Positions 17,050 to 26,192 of a stretch of DNA of 30,767 bases are shown one piece after another. The notes under the pieces are model-generated. The model was not told the origin of the DNA, searched no databases, and saw only the letters and a list, made by a program, of their open reading frames with translations. How positions within the stretch are numbered: position 1 is the first letter of the stretch; every line of letters begins with the position of its first letter. The stretch is from Candidatus Sumerlaeota bacterium (GTDB lineage: Bacteria; UBP6; UBA1177), in contig SLGQ01000044.1 of assembly GCA_007136595.1 (NCBI GenBank), positions 1 through 30,767 of the forward strand, in the 5' to 3' direction. Both the position numbers and the translations under genes were made by a program.

Positions 17050-19401
17050 TTATTTTTTGAAAATTTTTCTGTATATCTGTCTGTAATCTGACACAAAATT
17101 TGCTTTAATGTCTTCTTTTATATCATCATTTATACTGTCATAAAGTGCTTTGTTTTTTTCAGGTATCACCACTTCTTTCACTTTATTCCGTTTTGCGGCA
17201 AGCAATTTTTCTTTAAGTCCGCCAATTGGAAGAACTTCGCCGGTTAAACTTATTTCACCTGTCATAGCTATGAGAGGGTTGACCTCTTTTTTAAGGAAAA
17301 GACTTAAAAGTGCTGTAGTTATCGTTATTCCTGCACTTGGACCATCTTTTGGGATTGCTCCTGCAGGAAAGTGGATGTGAATATCTTTATCTTCGAGAGT
17401 AAAGTCAACCCCGAGTCCGAAATCTTCGGCATTACTTTGAATGTAAGAAAGAGCGATCCTTGCCGATTCTTTCATGACATCACCCAGATGTCCGGTAAGA
17501 ATGAGCCCCCCTTTCCCTTTCATCCAGTTTGCTTCGATCTTCAGAGTACTGCCTCCATATTGAGTCCAGGCAAGACCTGTTACAACCCCTATTCTTCCAT
17601 CATAATCAAGTTCCGTATCCTGAAAAGGTGGAAGTTTCAGATACTTTTCAACAGTTACGGGAGTTATTCTTTTAGGTATTTTCTCTCCCCGTATTTTCAT
17701 GGTGACAACTTTTCGGCATATTGCACCGATATTCCTTTCCAGATTTCTTACACCTGCTTCCCTTGTATATCTTCTTGAAATAAAAAGTATGGCATCTTTT
17801 GCAAAAGACAACTCTTTTTTCTTGAGACCGTTATTTTCCATCTGGCGGGGAATAAGATATCTCTGAGCTATTTCTATCCTTTCAGGATCGGTATAGCCGG
17901 ACAGTCTGATAATCTCCATACGGTCTTTAAGCGGGGGAGGAATGGTTTCTTCCCAGTTGGCAGTAGCAATGAAAAACACTTTGCTCAAATCAAAAGGGAC
18001 ACCTATGTAGTTGTCAAGGAAAGAAAAATTTTGTTCAGGATCAAGAACTTCAAGAAGAGCGGAAGAAGGGTCGCCTCTGAAATCTTTTCCAACTTTGTCT
18101 ATTTCATCAAGCATGAAAACAGGGTTTACTGTTCCCGACATTTTTATTCCCTCAATGATCTTTCCGGGCATTGCACCGACATAGGTTCTTCTGTGACCTC
18201 TTATTTCCGCTTCATCGTGAAGTCCACCCAGACTGAGACGGTAAAAATTCCTGTCAAGAGCTCTCGCAATTGATTTTCCAAGAGAAGTTTTCCCGACACC
18301 GGGAGGACCGATAAAACAGAGTATCGGAGATTTTGATGTCCCTTTTATTTGGCGGACTGCAAGAAATTCAAGTATCCTTTCTTTAATATCTTGAAGTCCG
18401 AAATGGTCTTCTTCAAGAATTTCCGCTGCCTTGTTTATATCTTTATTGTCTTTGGTTTCATTTTCCCAGGGAAGTTCGAGAATAGTATCAAGCCATGTTT
18501 TTACAACAGTAGTTTCAGATGCGGCAGGATTCATCGATCTGAGTCTGTCAAGCTGTTTTTTAGCTTCTTTTCTTGCATTGTCAGGCATTTGTTTTTCCTG
18601 AAGTTTTTTCTCGTACTCCTGTATTTCGGAAGTATGCGGATCTTCATTGCCCAGCTCTTTCTGTATCTGTTTCATCTGTTCTTTAAGAAAGTATTCTTTC
18701 TGAGCTTTTCCAAGTCTTTCTTTGGCTTTGTTACGGATATCGAACTGTATCTCCAGCAGAGACAATTCTCTTTGCAAATTGTCATGAACTATTTTAAGTT
18801 TTTTCAGATAGGAATTTTCTTCCAGAACCATTTGAGCCAGTTCAACCGATTTCGATATGTTGTTAAGAACTATTTCGGCGAATCGCCCGGCATTTTTTAC
18901 ACCATCTATCGCACCCAAAGCTTCAGGAGGAAGAGAAATATCTCCATTATCTGAAATGGATCTTATCTGATTTTTTATTTCTATCATAAGTGCCTGAGTT
19001 TCAGGATTATCGCTGTCATCTGTTTCTTCAATGATTTTTATGTCTGAAGTATATATACCGGTTTTCTTATCATATTTTATTGATCTTATGGCAGCTTTTC
19101 TTATCCCCTGAAGATAGAGTATCATTCCCCCTTCTTTGTTCCGTTGCATTCGAAGAACAGAGGCAATTGTTCCAATGTGATAAATATTGTCTTCCGCAAT
19201 AAAATCTTTATCAGACCCCTCTTTGTGGGCTGTCACCATAATGTAGCTTTTTGATATTATTGCTCTGTTCACTGCCGCTGCTGAAAAATCCTTTTTAACC
19301 TGAACATTGAGGATCATATAGGGAAAAAGGACAGAGTCTTTCAATGCGAGCAAAGGCATTGTTGAAGGGATGTCGAATCTGTTGTTTACAGGATTTGTCA
19401 T
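17050..19401 (-). CDS. lon: ATP-dependent protease Lon
   Basis: 783 residues, full-length LonA that unfolds and degrades damaged or regulatory proteins in the cytoplasm. Order: N-terminal substrate-binding domain (about 10-205), coiled-coil helical region, AAA+ module with Walker A GPPGVGKT (365-372) and Walker B VFMLDEIDKV, then the protease domain with catalytic Ser689 (DGPSAGI) and Lys732 (GGLKEK), the Ser-Lys dyad typical of the family. Its ATG abuts the TAA of the Hsp20 gene, and the GAGGA before it lies in the last Hsp20 codons, so translation is coupled. Co-expression of a small heat-shock protein with Lon makes a holdase-protease pair. Confidence 0.97.
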   Translation of the reverse strand: MTNPVNNRFDIPSTMPLLALKDSVLFPYMILNVQVKKDFSAAAVNRAIISKSYIMVTAHKEGSDKDFIAEDNIYHIGTIASVLRMQRNKEGGMILYLQGIRKAAIRSIKYDKKTGIYTSDIKIIEETDDSDNPETQALMIEIKNQIRSISDNGDISLPPEALGAIDGVKNAGRFAEIVLNNISKSVELAQMVLEENSYLKKLKIVHDNLQRELSLLEIQFDIRNKAKERLGKAQKEYFLKEQMKQIQKELGNEDPHTSEIQEYEKKLQEKQMPDNARKEAKKQLDRLRSMNPAASETTVVKTWLDTILELPWENETKDNKDINKAAEILEEDHFGLQDIKERILEFLAVRQIKGTSKSPILCFIGPPGVGKTSLGKSIARALDRNFYRLSLGGLHDEAEIRGHRRTYVGAMPGKIIEGIKMSGTVNPVFMLDEIDKVGKDFRGDPSSALLEVLDPEQNFSFLDNYIGVPFDLSKVFFIATANWEETIPPPLKDRMEIIRLSGYTDPERIEIAQRYLIPRQMENNGLKKKELSFAKDAILFISRRYTREAGVRNLERNIGAICRKVVTMKIRGEKIPKRITPVTVEKYLKLPPFQDTELDYDGRIGVVTGLAWTQYGGSTLKIEANWMKGKGGLILTGHLGDVMKESARIALSYIQSNAEDFGLGVDFTLEDKDIHIHFPAGAIPKDGPSAGITITTALLSLFLKKEVNPLIAMTGEISLTGEVLPIGGLKEKLLAAKRNKVKEVVIPEKNKALYDSINDDIKEDIKANFVSDYRQIYRKIFKK

Positions 19402-19860
19402 TTATTCCTCATCTTTTATTTCCAAAACATTATTACACTTTTTTTCATCTATCAGGGGAAGTTTTATTATAAGCACCCCCTTCTTGAAACATGATACTGC
19501 CTTTTGGTAGTCAACCGGATGTTCAATGTTTATTATTTTTCTGAAAACACCGTTCTCTCTTTCAAGACAGATACAACTTTCGTAAAAACTTTCCCTTGTG
19601 GTATCTTTTGTTCCAAATATCTCGATCAGGTTGTCAATTCCGGTAACTTTGACACAATCGGCATTGAGTCCCGGCATTTCAATTTCAATGACCATCTCTT
19701 TCGTTTCAGTTTCAATAAACACATCCATCGGAAAGTCAATTTCATCACTATGACCGGTATCAGGTGAAAGATGTTCCTCAAGAAGTTTTTCGATCCCTGA
19801 AATAAGCTCCCGGAATTTTTTCAGTAAAACGAGGTTGTCTGATTTTTGTTTTCTGCTCAA
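19402..19860 (-). CDS. Hsp20/alpha-crystallin small heat-shock protein
   Basis: 152 residues. A helical N-terminus (about 1-40) is followed by the alpha-crystallin domain (about 45-140: FPMDVFIETETKEMVIEIEMPGLN..., ...KKGVLIIKLPLID) and a short tail with a possible L-x-I anchor (VLEI). Family members bind unfolding proteins as oligomeric holdases. The loop (KDTTRESFYESCICLERENGVFRKIINIEHPVD) keeps the usual E-R-x-x-G-x-F-x-R pattern of the domain. The start is TTG at 19860, with GGGGAG 7 nt upstream and no ATG near. First gene of the Hsp20-Lon unit. No CIRCE element is seen upstream. Confidence 0.85.
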   Translation of the reverse strand: MSRKQKSDNLVLLKKFRELISGIEKLLEEHLSPDTGHSDEIDFPMDVFIETETKEMVIEIEMPGLNADCVKVTGIDNLIEIFGTKDTTRESFYESCICLERENGVFRKIINIEHPVDYQKAVSCFKKGVLIIKLPLIDEKKCNNVLEIKDEE

Positions 19861-19893
19861 ATCGTTACTCCCCTAAACAAAAATACTCCCCAG

Positions 19894-19920
19894 TTTATAT
19901 CAACTCCGGTTTCTTCGCAA
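19894..19920 (-). promoter_or_regulatory. Possible Hsp20-Lon promoter
   Basis: On the minus strand: TTGCGA (19920-19915), 15-nt spacer, TATAAA (19899-19894). The spacing is short and the match modest; no sigma-32 or CIRCE consensus is evident. Confidence 0.3.
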
Positions 19921-19940
19921 GATTTATCAGCAAATTGTAC

Positions 19941-19968
19941 TTGCAATAGCACCTTTTTAAAATATAAT
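19941..19968 (+). promoter_or_regulatory. Promoter for the 1211-residue lipoprotein gene
   Basis: -35 TTGCAA (19941-19946), 16-nt spacer, perfect -10 TATAAT (19963-19968), about 40 nt before the ATG at 20011. Confidence 0.6.
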
Positions 19969-20010
19969 GGTTAACGATCTTAATTGATTTCTTTTGTTTT
20001 GGAGGGGGCT

Positions 20011-23000
20011 ATGCTTTTCAAAAAAAACTTAATTTTAATGACTGTTTTGCTTTCAGCTCTTATTTTTGCGGCATGCAGTTCATCAAAAAAAAGCGACTCG
20101 GATGATGACCAGACAGTTGTCACAGATGACGAAACTGTTGACACTGATGATATTGAGCTTGAAACAGATGAGGACATTGATGATGAGTACAGTGATGATG
20201 ACGAAGAGGGCGATGACGACATAATCATACCTGATATTTTCGGTGTCTATGGAACTGTTTTTACAGACAAAGCTGAAAGTGGAAAAAAGGTTGAGCTGTT
20301 TTTGTGTGGGAAAGATGTTCCGCTTGAAGAAACGATCACCGATTCTCAAGGCAGATATGAAATAGAGTTTGCTTTTGAAACAGGTGAAACTTACTGTCTC
20401 GGATCTGTTGATTTGATGAGTTGCTTTGTTTATGAAGGTGTCGATCCTCAGAGATCAGAAATAAATCCTTTGACACATCTGGCATTCAAAGGAATGGATA
20501 TTGAAAATTCAGCTTGCTCAGATCTCCGGAAAAGTGAAACTTCAGTTAGAAAATATTTTAAAACCGGCACCGGATATTGGCTTGGCGAACTTGATTACAA
20601 ACAACTGACAGGAATAAACGGACCCTTTGACACTCTGGCAGGGATCGAAAAGAAAGACCTTTATGAAATCATTGAAATTATCCACAATGACATAAAAAAA
20701 GAGGGGGAAAAAGATCATGGAGCTTTCTTTTCGGGATTCCAAGTGTTGACAGAAAACGATTTTGCCATTCTTGATGATCCGGATAACGGGATCAATGCTT
20801 TTTTAATCGGCGGAAGTGAAGTTGTCGCCCCCGGATTTGAAATCAAGTGGAACTATAAAAATGAAGTTTATGAAGGTTCATCCATATCTCTGGAAAGCAA
20901 TGCCGCAGGTGAATTTATTGTTACAGCAATACTTTTTGAAAAAAATAAAGATTCAGTTCTTGCCCAATCTTCAGTGACAATAAATTTCTTTACAGAGATC
21001 AATTCCGGTTCTTTCAGTATTGCCGACACATCAGATGGTTTTTCCAAGATCATTTCCGAAGGGGTCATGGTTATAGTAGCTCCCGGAACAACCGCAGTTG
21101 CAGGAACCGACATCGTTGAAGATATTGATTACAGAGTTCTCACTTCAGGAAACGGGGCTTCTCTTTTAAAAATGGTTTTTGAACCTTTGGGTACTGTTTT
21201 TAATGGCGATCCATTATTCTTCATTGTTGACCTTGAAACCGTTTTTTCCGGCGACCCGATAATGCTCGGAATAAACAGAGTTGATTCCGGCGGCGAGTTT
21301 ACCGTTATGAATACTGCATCAGGTGACCCGATAATGATGACTGCATCAGGTGACCCGATAATGTTCACCGCTTCAGGCGACCCGATAATGAGTTTTGCAT
21401 CAGGTGATCCGATAATGATGGGAAACATGTTGAACACTATTGTGTCAACAACTACACATTTCTCAAATTTTTCTCTCAGCAGAAGACCGGCAAGAATTGA
21501 AATTTCCGGGTTGATACAAAACTGGGCATCCGACTTTTCCATTCAGAAGTCACCTTTTGTTTACATAGGCAAAGCACTTGACATGTCGAAAATTGAAGGA
21601 AAAGAAAAAATAAAAGGGATCCTTGCAAATCCGGCAGAAGCAATGAAAGTTGAAAGTGAACTTCAAAGGCTTTTTAATATAAGGATAGGCAACAATCTCA
21701 ATTATCATATTTTTGAAAATTACTTTTTAATAGACTCACTTATTGAAAATTTTAAAGAAAGAAGATTATTGCAGACAGGAAACAGAAAATACTCACCTGT
21801 AATTAACGGTTTTGATATCAGGGCGACAGTTTATGACATGTTCATAAAAACCAAAGGCTTGGAAAGATCTTTAACCATTTCCGACCTTTTTGATACATCT
21901 CTGATACCTGCAAAGCTTACAGGTAATGAAATAGGAAATTTTCCGGACATGAAAAAACTGGCAATAAATGCCATTCTTGGAATAGATGAAGAAGACTTTA
22001 ACAAATATCATGTTCCCCGGAAAAGGGATGTACTTGCTCTTATGAATTTTGTTCAAAGTATCAAGGGTCCCGTTTTTGGTGCTCTCAACGCTCCGGTAAC
22101 TGAAAACATCTTACTTTGTGCATGGCTTACAACTAGTTCAATTACAGAGTGTACAGCTACACCTCCTGATTTTTCAATTGACAGCTCGGGAAATGTCACG
22201 ATAGATGGAGTTGTTGTCGATACGGATCAAATTGAAGATGTTTTTGAAGAAAAATTGAGTTCACTTCCCGAAACGATGAGCGATCATCGTAAAATGGAGC
22301 TCTACAGAACACTTTTTCTTGTTGTTAAATTCAGTGCAAGACTTTCCGGAATAGATCCTTCATTGAAAATTCTGGCTGACAACATGAAACTTGCCGCTGC
22401 TGGAATGTTTGAAGGTTTTGACAAGGTTTCTGAAAAAGTCGGTATTTCTGACACAGTGGGCAACATCACTGATACTGTTGCCATGGTTTTTGGAAGAACC
22501 GTTGTCGAGTCGCCTTCATTTGGGAATTTTAAAAACATCCTTTCCAGGATATCATTAACAGCACCTCTTGAAATGGATGACAACACTGTAATTGACAGGG
22601 TGATCGTTGCCGTTGACACGCACAGTGCAACACTCTCTGCGGGGGATTCAGACAGTCGCCCGGTTTACAAAGGGGGTGCAAGAACTTCAACAAAAGTTTT
22701 CACTAAAAACGATGTTAAAATTGAAGATTTTCAAACAAAATCGGCTCAGAACAAATTCATGTTGCTGAGCGACCTTTTTGAAGATGTTGATTTTGACGGA
22801 ATATTTAATACTTTTGCCAACTTTAAAGTAATTGTTATCATGGGAGAGGGAGAAAACAGAAAAGTTGTTTCAAAAGATTACGGTGCACTTATAACAAATG
22901 TCACTGAAATTGAAGACGGTGCAATTTTAAAGGGCAGTGAAACCGGAGAAATGGTCGTCTATATCAACAGTATCGGGGGCAACCTTGAAAATGCAGGGAT

Positions 23001-23646
23001 GATCCTTACTCCCGGAAACAGGACAGTAATGTTTAACACAGACCATTTTGAACCTGTTGTTTTGAGAAATCTTAAACCCGGACAATATATCATCGAAGGT
23101 TTTTCAGATGGACACTATCCTGACAGACGGCATATCTTCCTATCTCCGGGTAAAACTGAATTTGTATATCTAAGCCTTCATGAAACAGTAAATGAAAGTG
23201 AAAAAGGTAAGCTTGCCATATATTTTGAGAAAAAAGGTGAATTCGGATATTTCGACAGTTTTAAACCGGGCGAAACAGTATCAGTTGTAATAACAGACAA
23301 ATCAAACAAAGAAGTGTTTAAAAACACTGATCATTTTGGAGATGAAACTCTGACTCTCAACGACTTTTACTACGGCGCATATACGATCAGAGCATCTTCA
23401 AAAGAGACATACAGCATAATGCAGAATTTTGTGGTTAACAGTATCAATACAAATTTGTATGTCACTCTGCCAATAAAAGATGTTTGCGGAAATGAAATCG
23501 TTGAAGCAGGAGAAGAGTGTGATCAGGGCTACGAAACAGGAGGCGATCCGTTAACTTGCGCTGATATCCTTGATAGTCCCGCTAATCCGGACAACTATGT
23601 TTTCTGTCTTGATACCTGTGTCTGGGATACTTCACTCTGTTTCTGA
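20011..23646 (+). CDS. Large Asp-rich lipoprotein with GDPIM repeats and myxococcal Cys-rich C-terminus
   Basis: 1211 residues. The signal peptide ends in lipobox FAAC, placing lipidated Cys22 first. A Ser/Lys/Asp-rich tether (to about residue 70) leads to a beta-rich carboxypeptidase-regulatory-like domain (GVYGTVFTDKAESGKKVEL, DSQGRYEIEF). Near residues 400-475 a run of ASGDPIM units occurs, encoded by a 27-bp tandem repeat. The rest is a long unknown region, another beta-sandwich-like stretch near residues 1000-1150, and a C-terminal motif CGNEIVEAGEECDQG...C...C...C like the myxococcal disulfide repeat. The ATG at 20011 is preceded by GGAGGGGG; a longer frame from 19984 starts inside that leader. 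Likely a surface-exposed protein; function unknown. It converges with the next gene, 5 nt apart. Confidence 0.8.
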   Translation: MLFKKNLILMTVLLSALIFAACSSSKKSDSDDDQTVVTDDETVDTDDIELETDEDIDDEYSDDDEEGDDDIIIPDIFGVYGTVFTDKAESGKKVELFLCGKDVPLEETITDSQGRYEIEFAFETGETYCLGSVDLMSCFVYEGVDPQRSEINPLTHLAFKGMDIENSACSDLRKSETSVRKYFKTGTGYWLGELDYKQLTGINGPFDTLAGIEKKDLYEIIEIIHNDIKKEGEKDHGAFFSGFQVLTENDFAILDDPDNGINAFLIGGSEVVAPGFEIKWNYKNEVYEGSSISLESNAAGEFIVTAILFEKNKDSVLAQSSVTINFFTEINSGSFSIADTSDGFSKIISEGVMVIVAPGTTAVAGTDIVEDIDYRVLTSGNGASLLKMVFEPLGTVFNGDPLFFIVDLETVFSGDPIMLGINRVDSGGEFTVMNTASGDPIMMTASGDPIMFTASGDPIMSFASGDPIMMGNMLNTIVSTTTHFSNFSLSRRPARIEISGLIQNWASDFSIQKSPFVYIGKALDMSKIEGKEKIKGILANPAEAMKVESELQRLFNIRIGNNLNYHIFENYFLIDSLIENFKERRLLQTGNRKYSPVINGFDIRATVYDMFIKTKGLERSLTISDLFDTSLIPAKLTGNEIGNFPDMKKLAINAILGIDEEDFNKYHVPRKRDVLALMNFVQSIKGPVFGALNAPVTENILLCAWLTTSSITECTATPPDFSIDSSGNVTIDGVVVDTDQIEDVFEEKLSSLPETMSDHRKMELYRTLFLVVKFSARLSGIDPSLKILADNMKLAAAGMFEGFDKVSEKVGISDTVGNITDTVAMVFGRTVVESPSFGNFKNILSRISLTAPLEMDDNTVIDRVIVAVDTHSATLSAGDSDSRPVYKGGARTSTKVFTKNDVKIEDFQTKSAQNKFMLLSDLFEDVDFDGIFNTFANFKVIVIMGEGENRKVVSKDYGALITNVTEIEDGAILKGSETGEMVVYINSIGGNLENAGMILTPGNRTVMFNTDHFEPVVLRNLKPGQYIIEGFSDGHYPDRRHIFLSPGKTEFVYLSLHETVNESEKGKLAIYFEKKGEFGYFDSFKPGETVSVVITDKSNKEVFKNTDHFGDETLTLNDFYYGAYTIRASSKETYSIMQNFVVNSINTNLYVTLPIKDVCGNEIVEAGEECDQGYETGGDPLTCADILDSPANPDNYVFCLDTCVWDTSLCF
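21316..21423 (+). repeat. Four in-frame 27-bp tandem repeats (ASGDPIM)
   Basis: Copies at 21316, 21343, 21370 and 21397, each coding nine residues of the form ASGDPIMxx, with a single more distant SGDPIM about 65 nt before. The third and fourth carry silent or near-silent changes (GCT, GGC, GAT), so the array is not brand new. Confidence 0.85.
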
Positions 23647-23651
23647 TGAAA

Positions 23652-24644
23652 TTAAAGACTCTTTAAAGCTCTGGAAAGTTCACTGTACATCGCTTTATAT
23701 TCTTTTTCTTTCCAATTCTTTTTCTCTTTTCTTATGAATGTTGTAAGATCTGATCTGTTGTCAAAACGGGCGACCGGTATGTTCCATTTCTTTGTTACAT
23801 AGACAAGTTTGCCACCTTTTTTCGCTTCAACAAATCTTTCAACTTTTACAGTATCAGGAACATCTGATGCTTCGATCAAGTATTCCATATCGTCACACCC
23901 GTATTCTCCAAGCATTACTTCTAATGGAACTCCATGATGAAGAATGGAACTCTGACCGTCAGGCCTTGCTCTTTCATAATTTTTCCGCCGGCTTTCTTCG
24001 GGAGTTACCCACACATAGAGAATTTTTGCCCGATTAAGTATGTGTTCAGAAAAAGTATCAAAAGCAAAAGCATATCCCTGCGGAGGTGTCAGAGGCATTA
24101 CTGAGCCGTTTGCCCCCCCTCTTGCAAGTTCAATTATTATGGTTTTTCCTTTTTTGTCAGCTTTTGCAGTTTTATTCTTTTCCTTAAGGAACTCAGCCAC
24201 TTCTTCTTCCATAGCTTCTCCGAGTTTAATACGGGCATCCCACGGAATTTTTCCAAGTTCTCTTCCCATGCCGAATTTTGATCTTGCGGTATCAAGCCTT
24301 TCAAAAAGCCACTGTGCCGCTGAAGGAACATTTATTACAGTTGAGTTGTTAAGATCTTCATAATCCATGTTAAGAAGTTCGACAAGTGTCCCCCACTCCA
24401 TTCCATTTTTAAAAGGTCTTACAGCCCCGTGATAAAAAATATAGTTCAGCCCGAGTTTTTCAAGTTCATCATCAATTCTGTGCATAAAATGGACATAAGG
24501 ATAATCATCAAGCTGAAGTGTCGGTCCCATTTTCATATCTTTTTTACATTGAGCCGGTGTTAAATGCTCCATGAACCTTCTCACTTCAGATTTTCCGGAT
24601 GCCGGAAGTGCAAGCAGCAACACTGTGTCAAGCAGTTTAGACAT
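23652..24644 (-). CDS. P-loop NTPase/kinase-like protein, unknown role
   Basis: 330 residues. Near the N-terminus LLLALPASGKSE resembles a Walker A loop of the [AG]xxxxGK[ST] form with Ala in the first position, as in many small kinases. A later LKEKNKTAKADKKGKTIIIELARGG is a possible Walker B-like strand, and RRKNYERARPDGQSS is an Arg-rich segment that could be a lid. I do not recognise the family. GGAG 6 nt upstream of the ATG at 24644 decides the start; an in-frame ATG 12 nt earlier overlaps it. Divergent from the symporter gene, convergent with the lipoprotein (5-nt gap, a 15-bp dyad TTAAAGA-c-TCTTTAA at 23652-23666 overlaps the end). Confidence 0.65.
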   Translation of the reverse strand: MSKLLDTVLLLALPASGKSEVRRFMEHLTPAQCKKDMKMGPTLQLDDYPYVHFMHRIDDELEKLGLNYIFYHGAVRPFKNGMEWGTLVELLNMDYEDLNNSTVINVPSAAQWLFERLDTARSKFGMGRELGKIPWDARIKLGEAMEEEVAEFLKEKNKTAKADKKGKTIIIELARGGANGSVMPLTPPQGYAFAFDTFSEHILNRAKILYVWVTPEESRRKNYERARPDGQSSILHHGVPLEVMLGEYGCDDMEYLIEASDVPDTVKVERFVEAKKGGKLVYVTKKWNIPVARFDNRSDLTTFIRKEKKNWKEKEYKAMYSELSRALKSL

Positions 24645-24727
24645 AATTTTCTCCATTAATTAAGTTAACAAAAAACAGATTTGTTATAGTATCCTTAAAT
24701 TAAATTACAGTCAAAATCTTTTGTTGA

Positions 24728-24748
24728 ATTTGACATATCAGGTCAAAT
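24728..24748. promoter_or_regulatory. 7-bp operator-like dyad over the symporter -35 box
   Basis: ATTTGAC-atatcag-GTCAAAT, perfect 7-bp arms and 7-nt centre. It covers the TTGACA at 24730-24735, where a bound regulator would block RNA polymerase. Confidence 0.55.
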
Positions 24749-24758
24749 CTGTGACAAT
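24730..24758 (+). promoter_or_regulatory. Promoter for the symporter gene
   Basis: Perfect -35 TTGACA (24730-24735), 17-nt spacer, weak -10 GACAAT (24753-24758), about 28 nt before the ATG at 24787. Confidence 0.5.
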
Positions 24759-24786
24759 TACCCCGATATTTTTTGAAGGGGACAGT

Positions 24787-26046
24787 ATGAAAAAAGGAAA
24801 AACAGGGCTTACAACAAAGATTTTCATTGCACTTATTACCGGTGCTGTTACAGGGGTTATCCTCAATCTGGTTTCTGATTTTGATACCACAGGGATAATT
24901 GACACATGGTTTGTGAACGGACTTTTTGCTCTTTTAGGAAAGATGTTCATTTCTGCCATTATGATGCTTGTGGTGCCGCTTGTTCTGACAAGTCTTATTT
25001 GCGGATCTGCCGGCATTGAAGATATCAGAAAACTTGGAAGAGTTGGGATTAAAACACTGGTTTTTTACATTTCCACTACTTCAATTGCGATCGCTCTTGC
25101 ACTCATGATATCTTTTATTACAAGACCGGGAATAGGATTTTCAATTGCTGAAAAAGGTGCTGCTTTTGACACTCAGGATGCCCCCGGATTTGTTGAAACC
25201 ATATCTTCCATTATTCCTGCCAACCCTTTTACGGCATTTGCTGAAGGGAGGATGTTGCAGGTAATATTTTTTGCACTGTTGTTCGGATTTGCGATGTCAA
25301 TGCTTGGTGACAAAGTTGGAACTGTAAGAAAAGGGATGGAAGAACTGAACGAAATAGTTATGAAAATGGTCGTTATGATAATGCATACAGCTCCTTACGG
25401 TGTTTTTGCTTTGATCGCCAATGTTTTTGCAAGAGAAGGGTTTGGAGCATTTTTGCCGCTTATTAAATACTTTTTGACAGTAATGGCTGTTCTTTGCATC
25501 CATTTTGCATTCATTTACGGTTCTGCATTGAAATTTATCGGCAAACTTTCACCCATTGTTTTCCTGAAAAAATTCTATCCAACAATGCTTGTTGCGTTTT
25601 CAACCGCTTCAAGTAACGCAACTTTGCCTGTCACAATGGAAACTGCGGAAAAAGAAATGGGGGTTTCAAATAAAATTGCATCATTTACTTTGCCTCTTGG
25701 TGCCACAATAAATATGGATGGAACTGCAATAATGCAGGGAGTTGCAGTTGTTTTCATTGCTCAGGCTTACAGCATTGAGTTGACTTTTGTCAATATCTTG
25801 ACCGTTATTCTTACAGCTACTCTGGCTTCGATAGGCACGGCAGGTGTCCCGAGTGTCGGACTTATAACTCTTGCAATGGTTTTAAGACAGGTCAACCTTC
25901 CGGTAGAAGGGATAGCACTTATTATGGGTATTGACAGGATCCTCGATATGACAAGAACTGCCGTCAATATCTCCGGAGACACGATCGGTTCTATCATAAT
26001 TGCTAAAAGTGAAGGTGAACTCGACCAATCGGTTTTTAATCAATAA
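24787..26046 (+). CDS. Dicarboxylate/amino acid:cation symporter (DAACS family)
   Basis: 419 residues, an inner-membrane carrier of the GltP/DctA/GltPh family that takes up acidic amino acids or C4-dicarboxylates with H+ or Na+. The family marks are all present: the Ser-rich re-entrant loop STASSNATLP from residue 272, NMDGT at 309-313, and D383RILDMTRTAVN394 with Asp383, Asp387, Arg390 and Asn394. Arg390 sits where GltPh Arg397 contacts the substrate side-chain carboxylate, so an acidic substrate is expected rather than a neutral one. The ATG at 24787 has GAAGGGG 5 nt upstream; longer frames start inside the promoter. A repeat with a hairpin lies just after the stop and may end the transcript. 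Confidence 0.92.
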   Translation: MKKGKTGLTTKIFIALITGAVTGVILNLVSDFDTTGIIDTWFVNGLFALLGKMFISAIMMLVVPLVLTSLICGSAGIEDIRKLGRVGIKTLVFYISTTSIAIALALMISFITRPGIGFSIAEKGAAFDTQDAPGFVETISSIIPANPFTAFAEGRMLQVIFFALLFGFAMSMLGDKVGTVRKGMEELNEIVMKMVVMIMHTAPYGVFALIANVFAREGFGAFLPLIKYFLTVMAVLCIHFAFIYGSALKFIGKLSPIVFLKKFYPTMLVAFSTASSNATLPVTMETAEKEMGVSNKIASFTLPLGATINMDGTAIMQGVAVVFIAQAYSIELTFVNILTVILTATLASIGTAGVPSVGLITLAMVLRQVNLPVEGIALIMGIDRILDMTRTAVNISGDTIGSIIIAKSEGELDQSVFNQ

Positions 26047-26051
26047 AAACG

Positions 26052-26090
26052 GCGAATCTTGCAAAAAGTGTGGATTTTCGACACTTTTAT
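26052..26090. repeat. Solitary 39-bp copy of the TGYAAAAAGTGT repeat family
   Basis: Identical base for base to 27456-27494. It contains an inverted repeat AAAAGTGT (26064-26071) and ACACTTTT (26081-26088) with a 9-nt loop, followed by ATTAAAT. It begins 6 nt after the symporter stop codon, so it could act as a terminator there; the identity with the distant copy argues that it is a mobile or recombining element first. Confidence 0.85.
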
Positions 26091-26109
26091 TAAATAACCT
26101 TGAAAATAC

Positions 26110-26137
26110 TTGACAACTTCACTTTAAATTATATTAC
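26110..26137 (+). promoter_or_regulatory. Promoter for the GNT-repeat lipoprotein gene
   Basis: Perfect -35 TTGACA (26110-26115), 16-nt spacer, -10 TATTAC (26132-26137), about 48 nt of leader before the ATG at 26193. Confidence 0.55.
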
Positions 26138-26192
26138 TCATAATTGAGACTTTGAGACAGATTATTTTTTATTTGGGTATCGGGAGGTTGAA

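Noticed and set aside
18349..18954. 201-residue open frame antisense to lon
   Set aside because: Phe-rich composition typical of an antisense shadow; lies wholly inside lon, which has clear domains.
19861..20010. CIRCE or sigma-32 control site for the Hsp20-Lon operon
   Set aside because: Neither the TTAGCACTC/GAGTGCTAA inverted repeat nor a CTTGAA...CCCCAT pair is found.
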